Shown piece by piece: positions 44,641 through 52,650 of a DNA stretch of 64,000 nt. A program made the position numbers and the translations under genes. Source of the stretch: CAVPWP01 sp050789285 (GTDB taxonomy: Bacteria > Pseudomonadota > Alphaproteobacteria > Rhodobacterales > Rhodobacteraceae); contig NZ_JBOUVX010000002.1 in assembly GCF_050789285.1 (NCBI RefSeq), forward strand, positions 744,001 to 808,000, in the 5' to 3' direction. Positions within the stretch are counted from its first letter, which is position 1. Each line of letters starts with the position of its first letter. Below the pieces are notes generated by a model that saw only the letters and a list, made by a program, of their open reading frames with translations, did no database searches and had not been told where the DNA came from.

Positions 44641-47511
44641 TCAGCCCTCCCGCCCGACTTCGTCGGTGCGCTCCGACGGGTCATAGTCCATGGGTCCGAC
44701 GTTCACGGATTCGCCGGCATAGCGCGCGATCCGCGACAGGCTGTAGAGCATCAGCATCACCGCCCCCAGCACGGTCAGAAAAACGCCAAGGTCGAACAGG
44801 GCGGCGGTCGCAAGCTCGAACTCCTCGATCGGGGGCAGGTGGACATAGGTATAGGCGCTGGTGAGGAAGGGCTTTCCGGCAAGCCACGCGCCCGCGCCCG
44901 TAAGGCCCGCGATCACCACGCCCCAGCCGATCATCGTGTGGTATTCGATCCGCTTGCGCGCCTGCGTCCAGGCAAAGCCCGATGCCATATACTGCATCAG
45001 AAGCGCGATCGAGATGACAAGCCCCGCGACGAAACCGCCGCCCGGCTGGTTGTGTCCGCGCAGGAAGATGTAGACGCCCACCATCACCGCGATGGGCATC
45101 AGCACGCGCGTCGCAACGACCATCATCAGCGGATGCCGGTCGCGCGAGCGGTCCTGCGAATAGTCGGCCGTGCGCAGGCGGCGCGCGGCGGGGCCGCTCA
45201 GCAACGCCTCCATCATGGCAAAGATCGTCAGCCCGGCGATGCCTAGCACGATGATCTCGCCGTAGGTGTCATAGCCGCGGAAGTCCACGAGGATCACGTT
45301 CACCACGTTGGTGCCGCCCCCGCCCGAGTAGGAATTCGCCAGGTGGAAGTCGGAAATCGTGCTGACGTCGCGCAGAAGGAACGCATAGGCAAGCGCGGCG
45401 ACGCCAAGCCCCGCGACGACGGCGATGCCCGCATCGCGCAGGCGCAGGGCGGCCGGGCTTTCCACCGGGGTCTCCTTCGGCAGGAAATGCAGCGCAAGGA
45501 GCAGCAGCATGATCGTCACCGTCTCGACCGAGATCTGCGTCAGGGCAAGGTCGGGGGCCGACAGGTAGACGAACCCGGACGAGACCATCAGTCCGATGAT
45601 CCCGATCAGCACAAGCGCCTGGAAGCGCTGCCGGTGCATGGTGACGACCGCGATCGTGGCGACGACGAGAAGCGTCCAGCCCGCTGCGATCTCAAGCGGG
45701 ATCGGAAGCAGCGTCCGCGTCGGGGGCGGCAGGCCGCCGCCGCTCCACGCGATGAACCCAAGCCCCACCGACGTCACGACGAAGATGGCAAGATAGCGAC
45801 TGATGGCGCCGGTATGCAGGCCCTCGGTTATGCCGCGCGACAGGCCCGCGACCCCGGACACAAGGCGGTCGAAGATCGCCTTGGCCTCGGGGCGGGGCAG
45901 GGCGGCCCAGATCCGGTTAAGCCGCGGGTGCAGGGCCAGCAGCGCGAAGCCGCCGGCGAAGGCGATGATCGACATGTAAAGGGCCGGGGTGACCCCGTGC
46001 CAGATCTTCAGCGAATAGTAGGGAAGCTTCTGGTCCCCGATCACGGCGCCGCCGGCCACTGCCACGAGGGGGCCCACGATCAGCGCCGAGAAGAGGCCGA
46101 TTGCGATCACCATCACGACCAGCAGTGCCGGCGCGGCCCACATGCCGAACGACGGATCGTGGGGCTTCGACGGATAGTCGTCGCGGACCGGGCCAAGGAA
46201 GACATGGGCGATGAAGCGCAGCGAATAGGCCACCGACAGGATCGCGCCGAGGGTCGCGGCCACTGGCACGGCAAGATGGCTGCCGCCCCAGACCGTGTGG
46301 GCGGCCTCTTCAAGCATCATCTCCTTCGACAGGAACCCGTTGAGGGGGATCATGCCGGCCATCGACAGCGCGGCGACCGTGCCGATCGCGAAGGTGATCG
46401 GCATCACGTGACGCAATCCGCCCAGACGCTTGATGTCGCGGGTGTGCGTCTCGTGGTCGATGATGCCCGCGGTCATGAAGAGCGCGGCCTTGAACGTCAG
46501 GTGGTTGATGATGTGGAAGACGGCGACGATGGCCGCAAGCGGCGTGCCGAAGCCCAGAAGCATGGTCAGAAGGCCAAGATGACTGACGGTCGAGAAGGCA
46601 AGAAGCGCCTTCAGGTCGTCCTTGAACAGCGCGATCAGCGCGCCAAGCACCATGGTGATCAGGCCGGTGGTCGAGACGATGTAGAACCAGGCCTCGGTCC
46701 CCGACAGGACCGGCCACATCCGCGCCATCAGGAACACGCCCGCCTTCACCATCGTGGCCGAGTGCAGGTAGGCCGACACCGGCGTCGGCGCGGCCATCGC
46801 GTGCGGCAGCCAGAAATGGAACGGGAACTGCGCGGATTTCGTGAAGGCGCCGATCAGGATCAGGATCAGCGCGGGCAGGTACCATTCGGACGCGCGGATC
46901 GCGTCGCCCGCCTGCAGGATGTCGGTCAGGTTGTAGCTGCCCGCGATATTGCCGAGGATCAGCATGCCGCCGATCATCGCAAGCCCGCCCGCGCCGGTCA
47001 CCGCGAGCGCCATGCGCGCGCCCTGACGGCCTTCGGGCAGATGCTTCCAATAGCCGATCAGAAGGAAGGACGACAGGCTGGTCAGTTCCCAGAACACCAG
47101 CAGAAGCAGGATGTTGTCTGAAAGGACGATCCCCAGCATCGCACCCTGGAAGAGCAGCAGATAAGTATAGAACTGGCCCATCGGGTCGTCGCCCGACAGA
47201 TAGAAGCGGGCGTAAAGCGTGATCAGCAGACCCATGCCAAGGATCATGCCGGCGAACAGAAGCCCGAGCCCGTCAAGGAAGAACGACGCCGACAGGCCCA
47301 ACTGCGGCAGCCAGGCGAACTCGGCCTGAATCACCTCGCCCCGCATGACGGAAGGAACAAGAACCAGCAGCATCACCAGCGCCAGCGCCGTCGGGGCCGC
47401 CGTGAAGCTGGCACAGGCCGTGCGCCCGGCCCGGATCATCAGGCCGGGCACTAGCGCGCCGAGAAACGGTAGAAGCGCGATCGCGATGAGAAGGGTGCCC
47501 CCGTCGGCCAT
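44641..47511 (-). CDS. phaAB: Fused Mrp/Pha antiporter subunit AB (system 2)
   Basis: 956 residues from ATG 47511 (MADGGTLLIAIALLPF); the upstream extension is unconserved. The A part (1-780) has FWELTSLSSFLLIGYWKH, FTKSAQFPFHFWLPHAMAAPTPV and HSATMVKAGVFLMARM, then the tail APDLALTQISVETVTIML. The B part (about 800-956) has VATRVLMPIAVMVGVYIFLRGHNQPGGGFVAGLVISIALLMQYM, the MrpB signature. Fusion of A and B is the mark of group 2 Mrp systems such as rhizobial PhaABCDEFG, linked to K+ efflux and alkaline pH tolerance. First gene of the operon. Confidence 0.93.
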   Translation of the reverse strand: MADGGTLLIAIALLPFLGALVPGLMIRAGRTACASFTAAPTALALVMLLVLVPSVMRGEVIQAEFAWLPQLGLSASFFLDGLGLLFAGMILGMGLLITLYARFYLSGDDPMGQFYTYLLLFQGAMLGIVLSDNILLLLVFWELTSLSSFLLIGYWKHLPEGRQGARMALAVTGAGGLAMIGGMLILGNIAGSYNLTDILQAGDAIRASEWYLPALILILIGAFTKSAQFPFHFWLPHAMAAPTPVSAYLHSATMVKAGVFLMARMWPVLSGTEAWFYIVSTTGLITMVLGALIALFKDDLKALLAFSTVSHLGLLTMLLGFGTPLAAIVAVFHIINHLTFKAALFMTAGIIDHETHTRDIKRLGGLRHVMPITFAIGTVAALSMAGMIPLNGFLSKEMMLEEAAHTVWGGSHLAVPVAATLGAILSVAYSLRFIAHVFLGPVRDDYPSKPHDPSFGMWAAPALLVVMVIAIGLFSALIVGPLVAVAGGAVIGDQKLPYYSLKIWHGVTPALYMSIIAFAGGFALLALHPRLNRIWAALPRPEAKAIFDRLVSGVAGLSRGITEGLHTGAISRYLAIFVVTSVGLGFIAWSGGGLPPPTRTLLPIPLEIAAGWTLLVVATIAVVTMHRQRFQALVLIGIIGLMVSSGFVYLSAPDLALTQISVETVTIMLLLLALHFLPKETPVESPAALRLRDAGIAVVAGLGVAALAYAFLLRDVSTISDFHLANSYSGGGGTNVVNVILVDFRGYDTYGEIIVLGIAGLTIFAMMEALLSGPAARRLRTADYSQDRSRDRHPLMMVVATRVLMPIAVMVGVYIFLRGHNQPGGGFVAGLVISIALLMQYMASGFAWTQARKRIEYHTMIGWGVVIAGLTGAGAWLAGKPFLTSAYTYVHLPPIEEFELATAALFDLGVFLTVLGAVMLMLYSLSRIARYAGESVNVGPMDYDPSERTDEVGREG

Positions 47512-47794
47512 CTGTCGGTCCCAAGCCTCTTGCCCAAGCCTCGTGTCGTCAGGTGCATTCGATAACGAGGCGAAAGAGGAATGTAAAATGGCGCGTTGCC
47601 TCGGGCCGAACGCCCGGACCGCGCCGCAACAGGGCCTGGCAGCGCGCCCGCGGCGCGCCCGCCGCGCGCGTGCGCCATGGCCGGGTCGGCCGCGGCCGAC
47701 ACCAGTGGCTCGCCCCGCAAAGTCGTTCAACATTTACCACAATTTTGCCCCTCTGTTGCGCAACGAAGGATAAAGAAAGGGAGGCAGGGACACT
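47512..47794. promoter_or_regulatory. Divergent control region between phaAB and algF-like gene
   Basis: 283 bp without a gene. It holds a GC-rich stretch with nested GCGCGC repeats (about 47640-47672), then an AT-rich segment (ACATTTACCACAATTTTG, about 47730-47747), and the perfect palindrome GTTGCGCAAC (47755-47764) 30 bp before the algF-like GTG. GGAGG at 47780-47784 is the algF ribosome-binding site. The palindrome is a candidate operator; the factor is unknown. Confidence 0.4.
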
Positions 47795-48421
47795 GTGCTT
47801 CGCACCAGAAGAACTGACATTTGCGACGCCCGTGGGCTTGCCGCGGCGCTGCTGATCGCCGTCGGCGGGCAGGCTGCGGTCGCGCAGGATGTCCTTTACA
47901 CCGATACACCGCCCGACGACGCGATCTTCGTGCGATCGTTCATCGACACAGACAAGCCGCGCGAGACCACCGGTCTTCCGGCCTTTGCCGTCGATGCGAT
48001 TGCGGGAAATGGGGCGGCGTTTTCCTCGCTCAGTGCTGCCGAGTTCGGATTCTCTCAGGCGGGCGGGTTCTATGCCCTGCTGGCCGACGCCGCCGGCGCG
48101 GTGCATCTTGTTCCCGAGCCTGCCCGCGCGGATCGCGCGAAGGTTTATCTGACGGTGCTGAACGCATCGGACGCCGACGTCCGGCTTGTGGAGCCGACGC
48201 AGGGACTCGAAGTCGTCGCGCCGACTCCGCCGCTGTCGGCGGCCGCCCGGGCAGTCAATCCGGTCGACGTCCGGCTTGCCGTCGAGAGCGCCGCGACCGG
48301 TGAGGCGCTGGCAAGTTTCGACCTTCGGCTTCGGCGCGGTCAGAACGTGACCTTTCTGGTGCGCGGGGGACAGGTCGAACTGATCGAGGATGCCTACGGC
48401 CCCGTGGTCAGCGGCAACTGA
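47795..48421 (+). CDS. algF: AlgF-like periplasmic O-acetylation protein
   Basis: 208 residues from GTG 47795 with GGAGG ten bases upstream. A signal peptide spans about residues 1-30 (ending VAAQ-type GGQAAVAQ). The mature start LYTDTPPDDAIFVRSFID resembles the AlgF N-terminus (Y-x-P-x-x-P...FVRV). A beta-rich body ends in a C-terminal domain with LASFDLRLRRGQNVTFLVRGGQVELIED. AlgF works with AlgI, AlgJ and AlgX in alginate O-acetylation in Pseudomonas. The three following genes match those partners, which strengthens an otherwise weak sequence call. Confidence 0.7.
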   Translation: MLRTRRTDICDARGLAAALLIAVGGQAAVAQDVLYTDTPPDDAIFVRSFIDTDKPRETTGLPAFAVDAIAGNGAAFSSLSAAEFGFSQAGGFYALLADAAGAVHLVPEPARADRAKVYLTVLNASDADVRLVEPTQGLEVVAPTPPLSAAARAVNPVDVRLAVESAATGEALASFDLRLRRGQNVTFLVRGGQVELIEDAYGPVVSGN

Positions 48422-48430
48422 GGCGCCGCG

Positions 48431-49861
48431 GTGATCTTCTCGACGCCGATATTCATCTTCGGGTTCCTGCCCGCGTTCCTCGCGATCTACTATGTCGTTC
48501 CCCGAAGCTGGCGGACCTTCGTGATCGTCGCCGCAAGCTGCGTCTTCTACGGCTGGTGGAAGGCCGGGTATCTTGCCCTTGTCCTTGCCATCGCGGCGGT
48601 CAGCTATGCCACGGGCGGGCTTGCCGTCCGCGCGGGCGGCCCGGCGCGAAAGCGTCGTTGGGTGCGTCTGGGGGTGTCTGCGAACCTGGTGGCCCTGGGC
48701 TGGTTCAAGTACAGCTATTTCCTGACCGGCGCCTACGACGACGTCGCGGCGAAGTTTGGCATCGAGTCGAACGCCGCCCTGACCCTGCCCGAGATCGTCC
48801 TGCCGATCGGCCTGTCGTTCCTGGTGTTCCAGTCGATCAGCTACATCATCGACGTCGCGCGCGGCGACGCTCCGCCGGCACGCCGACTGATCGACTTCCT
48901 CGCCTTCTCGACCCTGTTTCCACAGCTCATCGCCGGGCCGATTCTTCGCTACAAGGACCTTGCCGCACAGATCGTCGAACGCGAACACAGCCTCGCGCTT
49001 TTCACGCAGGGCGCGAAGCGCTTTGTCACCGGGCTTGCGATGAAGCTGCTTGTCGCCGACAGCGTGGCGCCGCTGGCCGACCGTATCTTCGCGCTTGATG
49101 CCCCGACGATGGCCGAGGCCTGGCTGGGCGCGCTGGCCTATTCGATCCAGCTTTTCTTCGATTTTGCAGGCTACTCGGCCATGGCGATCGGGCTGGGTCT
49201 GATGATCGGCTTCCGCTTCGTCGAGAACTTCGATGTGCCCCACATCAGCCGTTCGATCACCGAGTTCTGGCACCGCTGGCACATCAGCCTGTCGAACTGG
49301 CTGCGCGATTACCTCTACATCCCGTTGGGCGGCAACCGTGCGGGACGCCTTGCGACCTATCGCAACCTGGTCCTGACAATGGCGCTGGGCGGCCTCTGGC
49401 ACGGGGCGAACTGGACCTTCTTGCTGTGGGGCCTCTGGCACGGCGGGTGGATGGCGATCGAACGGGCCTGCGGGATCAAGGCGCGGGGAACGATCTTGCC
49501 GGGACCTGTCGCCTGGCCGGTGACGATGGTGCTGGTGATGATTGGCTGGGTCATGTTCCGCGCCGAAACGGTGGGGCACGCCGTCGTCGTCTATGGTGGA
49601 ATGCTTGGCCTTCACGGGATCGCGCCGGGACCGGAAACCATGCTTCTGACCCGGTCGAGCGAGCTTCTTTTCCTGGGCGTCGGTTGTCTGCTGTCGGTCG
49701 CCCCCGCCGGACGGCACCTGTTTGCCGGCCGGGCCATTGCCTTGCGCGGGGGCATCGCCCTGGGGGCGGTGTCGGCGGTCGCGCCGGTCGTCCTGTTCCT
49801 GCTTTGCGCCGTCGTCCTTCAGGCGCGCAGCGACTCTCCCTTCCTGTATTTCCAGTTCTAG
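48431..49861 (+). CDS. algI: MBOAT-family O-acyltransferase (AlgI-like)
   Basis: 476 residues from GTG 48431, about 11 membrane helices. MIFSTPIFIFGFLPAFLAIYY begins the family. MBOAT signatures: PIGLSFLVFQSISYIIDVARG, FAGYSAMAIGLGLMIG, the invariant-histidine motif EFWHRWHISLSNWLRDYLYIPLGG, and LGGLWHGANWTFLLWGLWHG with the second histidine. It passes acetyl groups from the cytoplasm across the inner membrane to periplasmic acetyltransferases acting on a polysaccharide. It lies between the AlgF-like and AlgJ-like genes with gaps of 9 and 12 bp. Confidence 0.93.
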   Translation: MIFSTPIFIFGFLPAFLAIYYVVPRSWRTFVIVAASCVFYGWWKAGYLALVLAIAAVSYATGGLAVRAGGPARKRRWVRLGVSANLVALGWFKYSYFLTGAYDDVAAKFGIESNAALTLPEIVLPIGLSFLVFQSISYIIDVARGDAPPARRLIDFLAFSTLFPQLIAGPILRYKDLAAQIVEREHSLALFTQGAKRFVTGLAMKLLVADSVAPLADRIFALDAPTMAEAWLGALAYSIQLFFDFAGYSAMAIGLGLMIGFRFVENFDVPHISRSITEFWHRWHISLSNWLRDYLYIPLGGNRAGRLATYRNLVLTMALGGLWHGANWTFLLWGLWHGGWMAIERACGIKARGTILPGPVAWPVTMVLVMIGWVMFRAETVGHAVVVYGGMLGLHGIAPGPETMLLTRSSELLFLGVGCLLSVAPAGRHLFAGRAIALRGGIALGAVSAVAPVVLFLLCAVVLQARSDSPFLYFQF

Positions 49862-49873
49862 GCGGCGGGGCAG

Positions 49874-50923
49874 ATGGATTTCGTTTCACGTTCCCACATG
49901 ATCGGCCTAGCCGCGACGCTGTGCACCCTCGTCGCGATCCCGGGGGTATTCGCGCTTGCTGCTGCCGATGCCCGTGTATCCGACGCGCGCGTCTTCGATG
50001 GCGCTTACCAGAGGATCTATGAAGAGCGCTTCGAGCGGGAACTGCCCGGCCGGGATCTTGCGATTCATCTCTGGAATGCCCTTGGCCTTGCCCTGCTGGG
50101 AGAGGTGGCGGAGGGGGCCGTTCTGGGCGAGGACGGGTGGATCTTCACCGCCGAGGAATTCCAGGCCCCGCAGGACACCCGCGACGTCTGGGCGGAACTG
50201 GAGCGTGCGCGCGACGTGTTGTCGGCACAAGGCATCCGGCTTGTCCCGGTGATCGTCCCCGACAAGGCCCGGATCATGGCCGCTCACCTGCCCCGCCAGC
50301 GGTCACCCCGGTTCGACCTGCGTTACCAGACGCTGCTCGATGGGCTGCAGGCACGCGGGTATCCGGCGATCGATCTCAGGCAGGCCTTGTCGGCAGGGCG
50401 GGATGCGGCGGTGGGCTTCATGAAGACCGACACCCACTGGAGCCCGGCCGGGGCCGCGCGGGCGGCCCGACAGATCGCCGATGCGCTTGGGCCGACCGGT
50501 CTGCCGGTCAAGGACTTCGCGTCGCGCCGCGTCGACGAGGCCGGCTTCGACGGCGACCTTCTGGCATTCGCGGACGTGGGCCCGTTCCGCGCGCGGTTCT
50601 CCATCCTTCACGAGACCATCGAGGTCTTCGAGACCAATGAAGAGACCGCTTCCTCCGGGGGAACCGCGCTGGACCTGTTCGGCGACGCCGAGGTGCCTGT
50701 CGCGCTTGTCGGAACCAGCTATTCCGCAAGGTCCGAGTTCCATTTCGAGGGGTTCCTCAAATCCGAACTCGACGCCGACCTCGTCAATCATGCCGAAGCC
50801 GGTCTTGGCCCCTTCGTGCCGATGGACCGGTTTCTGGCGTCCCTCGCCGACACCGCGCCGCGCCCCCAGCTTGTGATCTGGGAAATCCCCGAACGTTACC
50901 TGAATACCTGGAGGATCGAATGA
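49874..50923 (+). CDS. algJ: AlgJ-like SGNH-type polysaccharide O-acetyltransferase
   Basis: 349 residues. An N-terminal hydrophobic anchor (about 10-32) exports it to the periplasm. The AlgX_N/AlgJ domain shows RDLAIHLWNALGLALLGE, VLGEDGWIFTAEEF, KTDTHWSPAGA (Asp186, His188) and ALVGTSYSAR (Ser282), in place of the catalytic Asp-His and Ser of AlgJ/AlgX. The end, LVIWEIPERYL, is also typical. It should accept acetyl groups delivered by the MBOAT protein. The stop overlaps the start of the next, related gene by 4 bp. Confidence 0.87.
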   Translation: MDFVSRSHMIGLAATLCTLVAIPGVFALAAADARVSDARVFDGAYQRIYEERFERELPGRDLAIHLWNALGLALLGEVAEGAVLGEDGWIFTAEEFQAPQDTRDVWAELERARDVLSAQGIRLVPVIVPDKARIMAAHLPRQRSPRFDLRYQTLLDGLQARGYPAIDLRQALSAGRDAAVGFMKTDTHWSPAGAARAARQIADALGPTGLPVKDFASRRVDEAGFDGDLLAFADVGPFRARFSILHETIEVFETNEETASSGGTALDLFGDAEVPVALVGTSYSARSEFHFEGFLKSELDADLVNHAEAGLGPFVPMDRFLASLADTAPRPQLVIWEIPERYLNTWRIE

Positions 50924-52245
50924 CCCGCACCCTCGCGCTTGCCGCCGCCTGCCTGCTGGCGGGCCTGCCGTCCATCGCACAGCCCTATTGCGAGGACTTC
51001 CTGTCCGAGGAGACGCTGCCGGCCAAGTATCGCAGCCTGTTCCCCATCGTCAGTGACGCGGGGACCGGCTGGATCTTCACAGGCGATCAGCTTGACGCGG
51101 AATACGACCTCAAGCCAGAAGCCCTGGCGCTTGTCGGCCAGATCGTGACGGCGTTCGCCGACCAGGGCGTTCCGCTGGCGATCCTGATGCCGCCGCCGCG
51201 CCCGTCGATCGCCGGGCAGGCCGCCTTCGATGCCACGGCGGGCGGTCGCGTCGGTCTCGACGTCGAGGCGGCCGACGCCTCGTTCTCGCGGATGGTGCAG
51301 CAGGTTGCCCAGACCGGCGCAATCATGCCCGACCTTCGGGCCGCGATGACACGCGACGAAGGGCTTCGCGGGGCGTATTACTTCCGCCGCGACACGCACT
51401 GGACGCCGACCGGCGTCGTGGCCAGCGCCCTGGTCATGGCCGAAGCGGTCGCACAACGGCACCCCGACCTGTTCCCGAACGCCGGCACCGTCCTCCCGTC
51501 CTTCCCGGCCGACGTCGAGATGCTGGACGAACCCGGGTCGCTGTCCGACGTGGCCGAGGACGTCTGCGGTCTTCGTCCCGAACCCGAGGTCGCGGCCGTT
51601 CCCGTCTTTCCGGCCTCGGGGCTGGGGCTGCTCGATGGCGCCGCCTCGATGCCCCGCATCGCCCTTGTGGGAACCAGCTTCTCGGATCGGCGCCGGCGGG
51701 ATTACTACCGGGTGGCGGACGCCATGGCCGGTGCGTTCCAGGCGGACGTCGACAATTTCTCGGTGTCGGGCGGCGGCTCGGCCTCGGCGATGGAAGTCTT
51801 CGCCCTGTCAGGGGCGTTTCTGCGCGCCGAGCATGATCTGGTGATCTGGGAACTGCCCTATACCGAGAACCTGTCAAGCATCAGCACCTTGCGCCAGGTG
51901 CTTGGCGCCCTCGACCTTGCCCGCTCGCAGCCCGGCGGGGCGGCGATGTCTCTGGACAGGACGGGACGCATGGTCCTGCCGCTGGGCGGCGGCGACCCCG
52001 ATCTGGTGGTCGTGAAGACGCCCGGAGGGACCCCCGATTACGTGACGATCGACGTCCGCTTCGAAGACGGCAGCGCGACCTCTCTAACGCTGCGCCGCAA
52101 AGGCGACTTCCCGCCAGACCTGTCCTCGGCCGAAGCTTCGCTCAGCGTGTCTGACCAAGGCAAGGACATCGCCGAAATCGAGGCGCGCTACGACATCGCC
52201 TCGACCGGGACGCAGGCCACGATCGAACTTCGGTCACTTCGCTGA
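50920..52245 (+). CDS. algX: AlgX-like O-acetyltransferase with C-terminal beta domain
   Basis: 441 residues. A cleaved signal peptide (1-21, ending SIAQP) is followed by an SGNH-like domain with GWIFTGDQLD, LMPPPRPS, YYFRRDTHWTPTGV (Asp158, His160) and LVGTSFSDRRRRDYYR (Ser253). A further domain of about 100 residues (340-441) is beta-rich (YVTIDVRFEDGSATSLTLRRKGDF). It sits where AlgX of Pseudomonas has its carbohydrate-binding module. AlgX acetylates alginate in the periplasm. Here the polymer is unknown, as no alginate synthesis gene is present. Last gene of the cassette. Confidence 0.83.
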   Translation: MTRTLALAAACLLAGLPSIAQPYCEDFLSEETLPAKYRSLFPIVSDAGTGWIFTGDQLDAEYDLKPEALALVGQIVTAFADQGVPLAILMPPPRPSIAGQAAFDATAGGRVGLDVEAADASFSRMVQQVAQTGAIMPDLRAAMTRDEGLRGAYYFRRDTHWTPTGVVASALVMAEAVAQRHPDLFPNAGTVLPSFPADVEMLDEPGSLSDVAEDVCGLRPEPEVAAVPVFPASGLGLLDGAASMPRIALVGTSFSDRRRRDYYRVADAMAGAFQADVDNFSVSGGGSASAMEVFALSGAFLRAEHDLVIWELPYTENLSSISTLRQVLGALDLARSQPGGAAMSLDRTGRMVLPLGGGDPDLVVVKTPGGTPDYVTIDVRFEDGSATSLTLRRKGDFPPDLSSAEASLSVSDQGKDIAEIEARYDIASTGTQATIELRSLR

Positions 52246-52650
52246 GGGGTGTCACACCGGAAACCCTTTCGACACGGCGGTCAGGCGGTGGAGAAGACCA
52301 CGGAAGTTTCGGCAGACGGCGTCGCCTTGGGGTGCGAGACGGGCCCGCACTGTTCGGGCATGAGACCCATGAGCTTCGCCCCGAGCCCTTGGCCCGCTGG
52401 CGGGCGCTTCGGGATGCACCAGCGTCCGCGGGTCATCACGCCAGTATGGCCGCAGGGTTCTGACAGACGTGCACGCGGCGCTGCCGGGCGAACCGGCGGC
52501 CGACGTCTACGCCGGTACGCCCCCGTCGCGGTGCCTCCATGATCCGTCTGCCATGCCACCCGAACCGAGCGGCCGCCGGGCTTCCGGCTTGCATCCCCAC
52601 TCCGACATGCCGCACTCTTGCCGCGAAAGCTACTGCGCAAGGGGAAGTTC
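52246..52650. other. 405-bp stretch without a convincing gene
   Basis: Open frames exist on both strands (about 97 and 136 codons), but their translations are rich in Arg, Pro and Gly with no hydrophobic core or family motif. No ribosome-binding site, terminator or insertion-sequence end was seen, apart from the AAGGGGAA site for the next gene at about 52640. It may be a decayed gene. Confidence 0.5.

Noticed and set aside
35964..47511. Reading the two antiporter operons as respiratory complex I or a membrane-bound hydrogenase
   Set aside because: No NuoB/C/D/H or hydrogenase subunits are present, while E, F and G subunits specific to Mrp are.
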